A stretch of DNA of 5,472 nt from Phycisphaerae bacterium (GTDB lineage: Bacteria; Planctomycetota; Phycisphaerae; Phycisphaerales; SM1A02): the NCBI GenBank assembly GCA_018665385.1, contig JABJDN010000013.1, positions 1 through 5,472 on the forward strand, written 5' to 3'. Positions 1 through 5,472 of the stretch are shown here, in pieces. Position numbers and translations under genes: made by a program. A model generated the notes under the pieces. The model was not told the DNA's origin and did not search any database. It was given only the letters and a program-made list of their open reading frames with translations. Within the stretch, counting starts at the first letter, position 1. Each line of letters opens with the position of its first letter.

Positions 1-153
1 ACCTTGGCCAAGCACATTCACGTCATCAGCACTAAAGAATTCACCAAAAGCAGAAGCGCTCAAAATTTCTACTTCAACGCCAAGCGCAGGCACCACCAGT
101 GACAGTGTACCTATTGACGGCGCAAAATATATAGCAAACAAACGAAGCCACAA
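1..153 (-). CDS. Possible N-terminus of an exported or membrane protein, cut by the window edge
   Basis: The minus-strand frame is open from an in-frame stop at 160-162 to the left edge. The only early start candidates are TTG codons at 151-153 and 139-141. From 151-153 the product begins MWLRLFAIYFAPSIG, has a hydrophobic stretch to about residue 24, then becomes acidic and ordinary-looking (VEVEILSASAFGEFF, then SADDVNVLGQG). That pattern, a short basic end, a hydrophobic core, a possible A-L-G cleavage site and then a soluble segment, resembles a signal peptide. Against it: there is no ATG in frame, no well-spaced ribosome binding site for the TTG, and only about 51 codons are visible. An ATG at 158-160 in another frame has a better-spaced AGG seven bases upstream, but it gives only 28 codons before a stop at 74-76. 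A frameshifted gene or a spurious frame are the alternatives. I do not recognise the family; it does not look like the start of TrpA. Confidence 0.35.
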   Translation of the reverse strand, partial: MWLRLFAIYFAPSIGTLSLVVPALGVEVEILSASAFGEFFSADDVNVLGQG

Positions 154-241
154 ACTCCATTACGCTACCTGCGGAAATGCGAAAAAAACAAGTGATAAGA
201 ATAAGGTTGGATACGACACGTTCGAGGAAGCGATGAACGCA

Positions 242-270
242 GGCTGCACTCCAGCAGGGTGCTGCAAGCC
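242..270 (-). terminator. Imperfect GC-rich hairpin 10 bases past the trpB stop
   Basis: Just downstream of the trpB stop (trpB reads leftward), GGCTGCA at 242-248 can pair with TGCAAGCC at 263-270 with one bulged base. Alternatively CAGCA at 252-256 can pair with TGCTG at 260-264 around a GGG loop. The position suits a transcript end. However, no U-run follows in the minus-strand transcript; the nearest T7 (plus-strand A7 at 182-188) lies more than 50 bases further on with no hairpin next to it. This is therefore a weak candidate, perhaps a 3'-end stabilising or Rho-assisted structure. The rest of 154-279 shows nothing I can support. Confidence 0.25.
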
Positions 271-279
271 GACTGCCGA

Positions 280-1464
280 TTAACGATTCAACAAACGCTG
301 GACTTCTTCAACGTCTTTATCCCCACGCCCTGAAACATTAATAAGCAAGTACTCGTCTTGAGCCATTTCCTTTGCAATTCGCGTGGCACCCGCAACTGCA
401 TGCGAAGATTCAAGTGCAGGAATAATGCCTTCGGTCTTACAAAGTAACTGAAAAGCGTCAAGTGCTTGCTGATCATCGATAATCTCATACGAAACTCGCT
501 TGTTGTCTTTCCAAAACGCATGCTCTGGTCCAACTCCGGGGTAATCTAATCCAGCTGAGCAGGAATGCACATCTTGCGTTTGACCGTCTGGGTCTTGCAA
601 TACATAACTTAATGAACCATGTAGAACTCCACGCTCGCCAAGGCAAAGCGGGGCAGCATGATGTCCGTTGCCAATGCCTCTGCCGCCAGCTTCAATTCCA
701 ACTAAGCGAACTTCTTTGTCGGGAACAAAGGGTGCAAAGATTCCAGCTGCATTCGAACCACCTCCAACACAAGCCACAATACAATTCGGCAATGAACCAA
801 ATGCTTCAACGCATTGCTCTCTTGCCTCTCTGCCAATAACTGACTGCAGTTCACGAACAATAAATGGGAACGGATGGGGACCCACAACCGAACCAAGAAT
901 GTAATGTGTATTCTCTACAGAGCCCATCCAGTCTCTCATTGCTTCGTTTGTTGCATCTTTTAACGTCTTAGAGCCAGAATCGACAACATGTACTGTCGCC
1001 CCGAGTAAACGCATTCGAAAGACATTGAGTGCTTGGCGACGAACATCTTCAGCACCCATATACACTTCGCACCCAAGCCCAAGTTTTGCGCAAGCTGTTG
1101 CAGTTGCAACACCGTGTTGTCCTGCCCCAGTCTCTGCAATGATTCGGTGTTTACCCATCCGCTTTGCAAGCAACGCTTGCCCAATAGTGTTATTAATCTT
1201 ATGTGCGCCAGTATGGGCGAGGTCTTCGCGCTTCAGCCAAATTTGCGCTCCACCAACATGTTCAGTTAACCTAGGAGCAAACGTTATAGGTGTTGGCCTT
1301 GCGACGTAATGTTGTAACAACGAATCTAATTCTGCATGAAATGCAGGGTCAGCCGTTGCCTCTGCCCAAGCGTTTTCTAATTGCGTTAACGCTGCTATTA
1401 ATGTTTCGGGGACATATTGCCCACCGAACTCTCCGTACCAAGCGTTTGTTTCTATTGTTGTCAT
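280..1464 (-). CDS. trpB: Tryptophan synthase beta chain (TrpB)
   Basis: This PLP enzyme condenses indole with L-serine to give tryptophan, the last step of the pathway, in the cytoplasm, normally as an alpha2-beta2 complex with TrpA. At 394 residues it has full family length. It opens with the typical WYGEFGGQYVPETL (9-22). The PLP lysine is K89 in HTGAHKINN, and E111 lies in AETGAGQHGVA (catalytic glutamate). The phosphate-binding loop is GGGSNA at 234-239. SAGLDYPGVGPEHA (303-316) carries the conserved Asp307, ALESSHA carries E352, and the C-terminal VSGRGDKD (377-384) supplies the PLP-ring serine region. All key residues are present, so it should be active; the sequence is of the TrpB1 type. 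Its ATG overlaps the upstream hydrolase stop by four bases (ATGA, 1461-1464), with only a weak GGA nine bases before the ATG, so translation is probably coupled. TrpA is not adjacent on either side. Confidence 0.98.
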   Translation of the reverse strand: MTTIETNAWYGEFGGQYVPETLIAALTQLENAWAEATADPAFHAELDSLLQHYVARPTPITFAPRLTEHVGGAQIWLKREDLAHTGAHKINNTIGQALLAKRMGKHRIIAETGAGQHGVATATACAKLGLGCEVYMGAEDVRRQALNVFRMRLLGATVHVVDSGSKTLKDATNEAMRDWMGSVENTHYILGSVVGPHPFPFIVRELQSVIGREAREQCVEAFGSLPNCIVACVGGGSNAAGIFAPFVPDKEVRLVGIEAGGRGIGNGHHAAPLCLGERGVLHGSLSYVLQDPDGQTQDVHSCSAGLDYPGVGPEHAFWKDNKRVSYEIIDDQQALDAFQLLCKTEGIIPALESSHAVAGATRIAKEMAQDEYLLINVSGRGDKDVEEVQRLLNR

Positions 1465-2261
1465 GAGGCTAGTTCCATGTGTGGCGATAAATGTTTAGCG
1501 AGAAATTCAACTTGTACTTCTTTGACAAAAGCAGATTCTCTGCCAAAGCCCATATGTTCGTTTGGAGCACCAGATCGCTCGAATGCAACAAGCTCTATAT
1601 CCTCTGGATTCGGTGATTTATCCTTGAGCGCACCAATAAAATCATATGTCGTTTCAAATGGAACGCGAACATCGTGTTTATTATGAAATGCGATGACTGG
1701 GACATCCTTCCAAGATGTCAGATGATTCATCGGGTTCACTACTTCGAGTTCTTCCAAAGTTAGATGGGGAAGCAAATCAGAATTTCGAAGGTGAATCCAC
1801 TCGCCCCCAGAGGCTTCAAGGATGACTGCTTTAAAGTTGTGCGGAGAACAAAGGTGGTACACCGAAGTTAATCCGCCTGCTGACATTCCGCCAATTGCCG
1901 CACGGTTCAAATCGAACCCACCTTGCATTTCAAGTTCGTCAAGAACTGGTTGAATCTCCGCTGACATTTGCTGGATGATGCCGAGAATGTTTTCCTTGTG
2001 ATGTTGGCAATCTGTAAATCGTTGCCCATGGTCTGGCAAATCTACTGCACAAACGTTGATTCCACGTCGTACGCATCGTAAATAACGACCAGGGTCAAGT
2101 TCCTTGTCAGCAGTGCGCCCGTGCATCCAAAAAAGAAATGGCCGAGGTTTTTCATCCATTCGTACAAGCAAACAGGGCACTCCGGCCAATTCCTTCTCTA
2201 TTGAGACATTTCTCAGCCTGCTCGGCAACGTATCAAACCGTGTAGTCATACCGCACATCAT
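1461..2261 (-). CDS. Alpha/beta hydrolase (dienelactone hydrolase / prolyl-oligopeptidase-like serine hydrolase)
   Basis: A predicted cytoplasmic serine hydrolase of 266 residues with no signal peptide. The alpha/beta-hydrolase marks are in the correct order: the oxyanion-side HG at 47-48 (FWMHGRTADK), the nucleophile elbow GMSAG at 125-129 with Ser127, an acid Asp197 in AFHNKHDVRVPFE, and a catalytic His236 in NEHMGF. Strand-like segments PFLFWMHG, INVCAVDLPDHG and KAVILEASGG fit the fold. The intact triad implies an active esterase, peptidase or acyl hydrolase, but the substrate cannot be read from sequence. It is the first gene of a unit with trpB, whose start it overlaps by four bases. 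The start is uncertain: ATGs at 2261 and 2258 lie only one and four bases behind the AAGG, so the ATG at 2249 (262 residues) is equally possible and would leave more room for the divergent promoter. Confidence 0.88.
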   Translation of the reverse strand: MMCGMTTRFDTLPSRLRNVSIEKELAGVPCLLVRMDEKPRPFLFWMHGRTADKELDPGRYLRCVRRGINVCAVDLPDHGQRFTDCQHHKENILGIIQQMSAEIQPVLDELEMQGGFDLNRAAIGGMSAGGLTSVYHLCSPHNFKAVILEASGGEWIHLRNSDLLPHLTLEELEVVNPMNHLTSWKDVPVIAFHNKHDVRVPFETTYDFIGALKDKSPNPEDIELVAFERSGAPNEHMGFGRESAFVKEVQVEFLAKHLSPHMELAS

Positions 2262-2264
2262 ACC

Positions 2265-2295
2265 TTTTTGACCTGGTCACTGACCTGGTCAAAAA
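2265..2295. promoter_or_regulatory. 31-bp near-perfect palindrome between divergent genes, probable operator/promoter
   Basis: Two direct copies of TGACCTGGTCA (2269-2279 and 2281-2291) are separated by a single C at 2280. Each copy is itself an inverted repeat, TGACC-T-GGTCA. With T5 on the left (2265-2269) and A5 on the right (2291-2295), the whole block is symmetric about 2280: 14 of 15 base pairs match, the exception being T2274 against T2286. A further 7-bp inverted pair, CCGCACA at 2251-2257 and TGTGCGG at 2297-2303, flanks it asymmetrically. Each outer edge contains TTGACC (2268-2273 on plus, 2287-2292 on minus), five of six matches to the -35 consensus, but the -10 positions 17 bases on (AAAAAT and AAAAAG) are poor. 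T-runs come first and A-runs last, the opposite of an intrinsic terminator. The two sites, 12 bp centre to centre, would suit a dimeric regulator controlling both units. The regulator is unknown. Confidence 0.65.
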
Positions 2296-2331
2296 TTGTG
2301 CGGAAAGCCGGTTGCGGGTAAACTACGCAAT

Positions 2332-2916
2332 GTGTTAAAAATACTATCTGGACAATTTAGATCGCGGAAGCTCAAAACCCCACGGGAAAACGATGTCACG
2401 CGCCCGTGGACTGGCAAAGCGAGAGAATCCGTCATGAACCAACTGCGTGGTCATTTGAACGGAAGCATTGTTCTTGACTTATTCGCTGGGGTTGGAACCA
2501 TGGGTCTTGAAGCAGTAAGCCGGGGTGCCTCTACAGTTGTCATGGTCGAAAAAGATCGCAAAATTTTTGAGTTGTTAGAACAGAATATAAAAACCCTCGG
2601 TTGCGAAGAGCAAGCAGTTGCAATTCAAGCAGATGCACTTTCTTCCATTCCACTACTGCGTGTTCCTCGGCCAGTCGACGTGGCATTCATCGATCCACCG
2701 TACGCAATGATGAAACAAGAATCGCTCTTTAAAATGATTATGGAGCAAATTGAAAAAATAGGACCTATCCTTGACCCAGAAGGATTGATAATCCTCCGTA
2801 CACCAATGAATCCAACGCATACTGATCACGCAATAGAAACACTCGCAGGTCCTGAAATTCATAAAGAAAGCTCAACTATGTGGATTTTGTTTTATGGCGC
2901 ACGCTCAAATGACTGA
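2332..2916 (+). CDS. rsmD: 16S rRNA (guanine(966)-N(2))-methyltransferase RsmD
   Basis: This enzyme transfers a methyl group from S-adenosylmethionine to N2 of G966 (E. coli numbering) of 16S rRNA during small-subunit assembly. From a GTG at 2332 the product is 194 residues, about family length. It opens LKILSGQFRSRKLKTP, matching the usual RsmD N-terminus (RIIGG-type strand followed by RKL..P). TRPWTGKARESVMNQL (23-38) corresponds to the family's RPT..RVRE segment. The SAM-binding motif I is VLDLFAGVGTMGLEA (47-61), with the acidic VEKD at 72-75. The catalytic motif is DPPY (121-124), typical of amino-methyltransferases. The frame stays open upstream to a TTG at 2296 (206 residues), but that adds 12 residues with no family counterpart and would abut the palindrome, so I prefer 2332; no strong ribosome binding site settles it. 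The end overlaps the next gene. Confidence 0.9.
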   Translation: MLKILSGQFRSRKLKTPRENDVTRPWTGKARESVMNQLRGHLNGSIVLDLFAGVGTMGLEAVSRGASTVVMVEKDRKIFELLEQNIKTLGCEEQAVAIQADALSSIPLLRVPRPVDVAFIDPPYAMMKQESLFKMIMEQIEKIGPILDPEGLIILRTPMNPTHTDHAIETLAGPEIHKESSTMWILFYGARSND

Positions 2917-4135
2917 TGTTTGCCCAATTGAATGCAGACAAGGTGCAATAACTATTCTGCAAACTCTACGATTCGCTGGTTTCGAAACGTATTTCGCTGG
3001 TGGATGTGTGCGAGATCGGTTACTGAGTAAAGCGCCAACAGAATATGATATTGCCACGTCTGCTAGACCAGATGACATTAAAGCACTTTTTCCAAAAGCA
3101 CGCAGTGTTGGTGAAGTGTTCGGAGTCATGCTTGTCCGCTCGAACCATCACATGTACGACGTCGCTACTTTTCGGAGCGATGGTCCGTACAGCGACAAAA
3201 GACATCCAGATATAGTCTCTTTCAGTGATGCAGAGCACGATGCTGCACGTCGCGACTTCACTATTAACGGCATGTTTGAAGACCCAATTGAAGAAACCAT
3301 CATTGATTATGTAGATGGGCAAAACGATATGGGCAACCGACTGATACGAGCAATTGGTGACCCACGACAACGCATTCGCGAAGACCATCTACGCATGTTG
3401 AGAGCCATTCGTTTTGCCGCCCGACTAGAGTTTTCAATAGAACCCGAAACCGCTGATGCAATTCGTGAATGCTCTTCTGAACTTGCAGGTGTATCTCGGG
3501 AACGCATCGGCGAAGAACTCAAAAAAATGCTCACCGACCAAAACAGGGGCGTGGCGGCGTGGGAAGTGCAGTACCTAGGATTAGACCATGTTATTTTTGC
3601 TGAAGATTCATGTAGGAATGCTCCCACCCGCGTTGGTCGCCTTCCTGCAAATGCAACGTACGCTACGGCACTCGCTGCTTGGATTCTAGATCGCTATACA
3701 AGCGATAGTGACCTGTTGGGCATAGCGTCGCAATGGAGAAGCCAACTTCTGCTCTCGAACAAAGTGCACGAAGAAGTTTGCTCTATACTCACAATTCATC
3801 AACACCTGTTTGCATGGGATACCCTTGGAATTGCAGCTCAGAAACGTGTTGCCGGCTCTGAATTGTGCATGTCTGCACTTGCAATTGTGCAATGCGAAGA
3901 CCGCCCACTTTTTGTACATATTCACAGGGCTATTACAAATTTAGAACGCACGGGCATTTCTCCTGATCGACTCATTACTGGTAATGACCTACTTGAGGCA
4001 GGAATGCCGCCATCTTCAACCCTTGGCAATATCCTCGAAGCGGTCTACGATGCCCAGCTTGAGGGCTCTTTGAAGACGAGAGACGACGCCATTTCACTTG
4101 CACTTGCTATGTATAGCGATTTTCAGGACTCTTAA
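2894..4135 (+). CDS. Class II CCA-adding / poly(A) polymerase-type tRNA nucleotidyltransferase
   Basis: This enzyme most likely adds or repairs the 3' CCA of tRNAs from CTP and ATP; bacterial poly(A) polymerase is the alternative in the same family. At 413 residues its motifs are in order: YFAGGCVRD (33-41), PTEYDIAT (48-55) with metal ligands E50 and D52, DVATFRSD (89-96), RRDFTINGM (119-127), the nucleotide-selecting REDHLRMLRAIRFAARL (162-178, EDxxR core), and RERIGEELKKML (202-213). The C-terminal ITGNDLLEAGMPPS through LEGSLKTRDDAI (361-400) resembles the CCA-enzyme tail, and I see no HD-domain motif. The first metal ligand is Glu where Asp is usual. The middle (about 215-350) is poorly conserved. 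It overlaps the rsmD end by 23 bases if started here, or by 8 (ATGACTGA) from the ATG at 2909; neither start has a clear ribosome binding site. The overlap implies cotranscription with rsmD. Confidence 0.9.
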   Translation: MAHAQMTDVCPIECRQGAITILQTLRFAGFETYFAGGCVRDRLLSKAPTEYDIATSARPDDIKALFPKARSVGEVFGVMLVRSNHHMYDVATFRSDGPYSDKRHPDIVSFSDAEHDAARRDFTINGMFEDPIEETIIDYVDGQNDMGNRLIRAIGDPRQRIREDHLRMLRAIRFAARLEFSIEPETADAIRECSSELAGVSRERIGEELKKMLTDQNRGVAAWEVQYLGLDHVIFAEDSCRNAPTRVGRLPANATYATALAAWILDRYTSDSDLLGIASQWRSQLLLSNKVHEEVCSILTIHQHLFAWDTLGIAAQKRVAGSELCMSALAIVQCEDRPLFVHIHRAITNLERTGISPDRLITGNDLLEAGMPPSSTLGNILEAVYDAQLEGSLKTRDDAISLALAMYSDFQDS

Positions 4136-4143
4136 CCATCTTT

Positions 4144-4156
4144 AAGGGGGTATACT
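4144..4156 (+). promoter_or_regulatory. AAGGGGG ribosome-binding-like run with overlapping TATACT
   Basis: The 27-base gap before the secreted protein holds AAGGGGG (4144-4150) followed by TATACT (4151-4156). The purine run is a good anti-16S match, but its end is 12 bases from the ATG at 4163, which is long. TATACT matches a -10 box at five of six positions, but no -35 sits 17 bases upstream (ACTCTT), and a start there would leave almost no leader. A stretched ribosome binding site within the operon is the simpler reading. Confidence 0.35.
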
Positions 4157-4162
4157 AAGTGG

Positions 4163-5305
4163 ATGATGAATCGACTTTTCACACTTACCTTAGTATTGCT
4201 TACAGCAAGTAGTGCTTTCGCCTTCCAAGACGACTCCAATGTGCTTTGGTCTGACTCTGTAGTACAAACAGAAAGCGATGGACCATCGATTCTTATTATT
4301 CCAATGCAAGGGCAAATGCACACTGATATTCATAACTCCGTCCTTGCGCCTTTAGCAGACAGAATTAAAGAAGCTAAACCGGATTACATTTTGATTGAAA
4401 TGCTGAGCAGAGACTGGCGTAACGAGTTTCATAAACTCATGGGCTGGGGCGACCGCGAGGAATTCAGTGGATACGACAAAGATGACATCATGGAAATTGC
4501 AAAACTTTTCCACGTTGAATTAAAAGATATAGAACAAGTCATTTGGGTCCAAGATGCATCAGGTGCAAGTTCCATCCTAGCGCTATCTTGGCCAACAATC
4601 TACATGTCAAATGATGGGTATCTACACGCGACTATGGGTGTATCGCGTCAGTTTGACTACATCAACGCTGCAGACACATACGGAAAAATTCGAGAAGCTG
4701 CTCTAGCCCACACAAAAGCGCTAGCTCTATATGGCAACCGTTCACCAGAATTACTTCGCGCATTCGCCGACCCTGAAGTTTCGCTTTCTGGCACATGGAA
4801 AGGTAAAAAAGTAGAATGGGAAGAAAGCCTGCTTGGCGATTTTGTTATTGACGCTGGTGAAGGTATGCCTCACCTTACAGCAACAACATCCACAGAAGTT
4901 GGCATTAGCGTCGGTAACGTACAAACACGAAACGATGTCCTTCTTGCAATGGGCATTCGTGAATACCATTTAGTTGGCGAAGATATTACAAGCGAAATTA
5001 CTGCCCATTCTGAAAAGTGGCGAAAAGATTTTGTAAAAGCAGCGGATGCTTGGCTCGATGCAGAACAATATGGTCGTTGGGCCGCTGGCGGGGATGCCGC
5101 TCGGTATATGCGCAAACAAATCGGTGAACTACAACGACTTCTGAAGATGATGGAAAAATCACCCGCAGTTGCTATGCGCATGGGTCGAAAATATAGAATT
5201 CAGGCAAATCAACTTGAAAAGATGATTGAACAACTTGAAGAGATGCTCGACAACTTACGCAACGGTGGCGGTGGGGGCGGACGCCCAGGCGGCGGACCTA
5301 TGTAA
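4163..5305 (+). CDS. Secreted ClpP/NfeD/SppA-fold protein with coiled-coil and glycine-rich C-terminus
   Basis: Residues 1-20 (MMNRLFTLTLVLLTASSAFA) form a clear Sec signal peptide cleaved after A-F-A, so the 380-residue product is exported. Residues about 43-270 follow the layout of membrane-associated ClpP-class (crotonase-fold) serine peptidases: strand SILIIPMQGQMHTDIHNSVL (42-61), PDYILIEM (73-80), QVIWVQDASGASSILAL (125-141) then IYMS (146-149), a helix IREAALAHTKALALYGNRSP (176-195), LTATTSTEVGISVGN (238-252) and RNDVLLAMGI (256-265). Ser133 could be the nucleophile, with Lys175 or Lys185 as base, but the usual SAG and following Asp are altered, so it may be inactive. A charged, coiled-coil-like helix spans about 311-367, and the tail 368-380 is nearly all Gly and Pro. 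No membrane helix follows the signal peptide. The next gene's first ATG overlaps its stop (TAATG), suggesting a linked function. The fold assignment is my inference from pattern. Confidence 0.75.
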   Translation: MMNRLFTLTLVLLTASSAFAFQDDSNVLWSDSVVQTESDGPSILIIPMQGQMHTDIHNSVLAPLADRIKEAKPDYILIEMLSRDWRNEFHKLMGWGDREEFSGYDKDDIMEIAKLFHVELKDIEQVIWVQDASGASSILALSWPTIYMSNDGYLHATMGVSRQFDYINAADTYGKIREAALAHTKALALYGNRSPELLRAFADPEVSLSGTWKGKKVEWEESLLGDFVIDAGEGMPHLTATTSTEVGISVGNVQTRNDVLLAMGIREYHLVGEDITSEITAHSEKWRKDFVKAADAWLDAEQYGRWAAGGDAARYMRKQIGELQRLLKMMEKSPAVAMRMGRKYRIQANQLEKMIEQLEEMLDNLRNGGGGGGRPGGGPM

Positions 5306-5472
5306 TGCAGAGTACAACAATGAAAATGAGTACCCCTATGAAATATATCAAAACAGTTTTAATCTTTTGCACCATCTTTTGCGCTTCAGTTGCATTTGCC
5401 GCTGACATTGAGATTCGCCTTCAAGATGGATCTATATGGAATGGTGTCACTGGGCAAGTTATAACAATCCAA
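5305..5472 (+). CDS. N-terminus of a secreted protein, cut by the right edge
   Basis: An open frame begins at ATG 5305, overlapping the preceding stop by one base (TAATG), and runs off the window after 56 codons. In-frame ATGs also lie at 5320, 5326 and 5338. AGAG at 5309-5312 is seven bases before 5320, and GAG at 5328-5330 is seven bases before 5338, so an internal start is likely. From 5338 the product begins with a textbook signal peptide (MKYIKTVLIF, then CTIFCASVAFA, cleaved before AD). The mature start, ADIEIRLQDGSIWNGV then TGQVITIQ, alternates like beta strands with a DGSxWxG turn, suggesting a small beta domain. Too little is visible to name a family. Coupling to the secreted ClpP-fold gene suggests they act together in the periplasm or at the envelope. 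Confidence 0.75.
   Translation, partial: MQSTTMKMSTPMKYIKTVLIFCTIFCASVAFAADIEIRLQDGSIWNGVTGQVITIQ

Noticed and set aside
1..102. Plus-strand open frame running in from the left edge and ending at TGA 100-102
   Set aside because: Its composition (many His, Lys, Arg and Gln, no motif) looks like the antisense of the minus-strand frame sharing the same codon boundaries, and no gene-like features support it.
182..188. A7 run (T7 on minus) as the U-tract of a trpB terminator
   Set aside because: No stable hairpin lies directly upstream in the minus-strand direction; the only hairpin is more than 50 bases away.
2265..2295. The palindrome as a bidirectional intrinsic terminator
   Set aside because: It lies between divergent genes, and the T-run precedes while the A-run follows the arms, opposite to the A-stem-T layout of bidirectional terminators.
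3020..3627. Antisense open frames over the nucleotidyltransferase gene
   Set aside because: They are shadows of a gene with clear family motifs, lack domains or ribosome binding sites, and overlap one another.
4131..4146. CTTAA...TTAAG inverted repeat just after the nucleotidyltransferase stop, considered as a terminator
   Set aside because: The stem is only 5 bp and AT-rich, it is followed by G's rather than T's, and the next gene begins within 30 bases, so read-through is more likely.
1..5472. CRISPR array, tRNA or rRNA gene, or mobile element
   Set aside because: No spaced direct repeats beyond the tandem operator, no cloverleaf or rRNA-like sequence, and no transposase, integrase or terminal inverted repeats were seen on reading both strands.

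Overview
The window reads as ordinary bacterial chromosome. It is gene-dense, with moderate GC (somewhat below half by eye), and I see no transposase, integrase, CRISPR array, tRNA or rRNA. Two secreted proteins with Sec signal peptides, one of them a predicted ClpP/NfeD/SppA-fold protein with a glycine-rich tail, fit a Gram-negative-type envelope. The style faintly recalls Planctomycetota (Phycisphaerae-like), but that is an impression and nothing in the sequence proves it.

Layout. Positions 1-153 hold the possible N-terminal end of a leftward gene that runs off the edge (low confidence). Positions 154-279 are noncoding and contain one imperfect GC-rich hairpin just past trpB. The minus strand from 2261 down to 280 is a two-gene unit: an alpha/beta serine hydrolase followed by trpB (tryptophan synthase beta chain), joined by a 4-base ATGA stop/start overlap. 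The plus strand from 2332 to the right edge is a four-gene unit: rsmD (16S rRNA guanine-N2 methyltransferase), a class II CCA-adding enzyme/poly(A) polymerase-type nucleotidyltransferase overlapping it, a secreted ClpP-class fold protein, and the start of a second secreted protein whose first ATG overlaps the previous stop (TAATG).

The two units diverge from a short intergenic region. It contains a near-perfect 31-bp palindrome (2265-2295) made of two tandem copies of the 11-bp element TGACCTGGTCA, flanked by T5 on the left and A5 on the right. This is the most distinctive noncoding signal here and is probably a shared operator/promoter for both units.

Functionally, rsmD and the nucleotidyltransferase form an RNA-maturation pair (ribosomal RNA modification and tRNA 3'-end completion). 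The two exported proteins behind them probably form a separate envelope module. On the other strand, trpB is found without trpA and is coupled to a hydrolase of unknown substrate. I found no clear sign of an undescribed system; the best leads are the divergent palindrome, the secreted protein pair and the trpB-hydrolase coupling.
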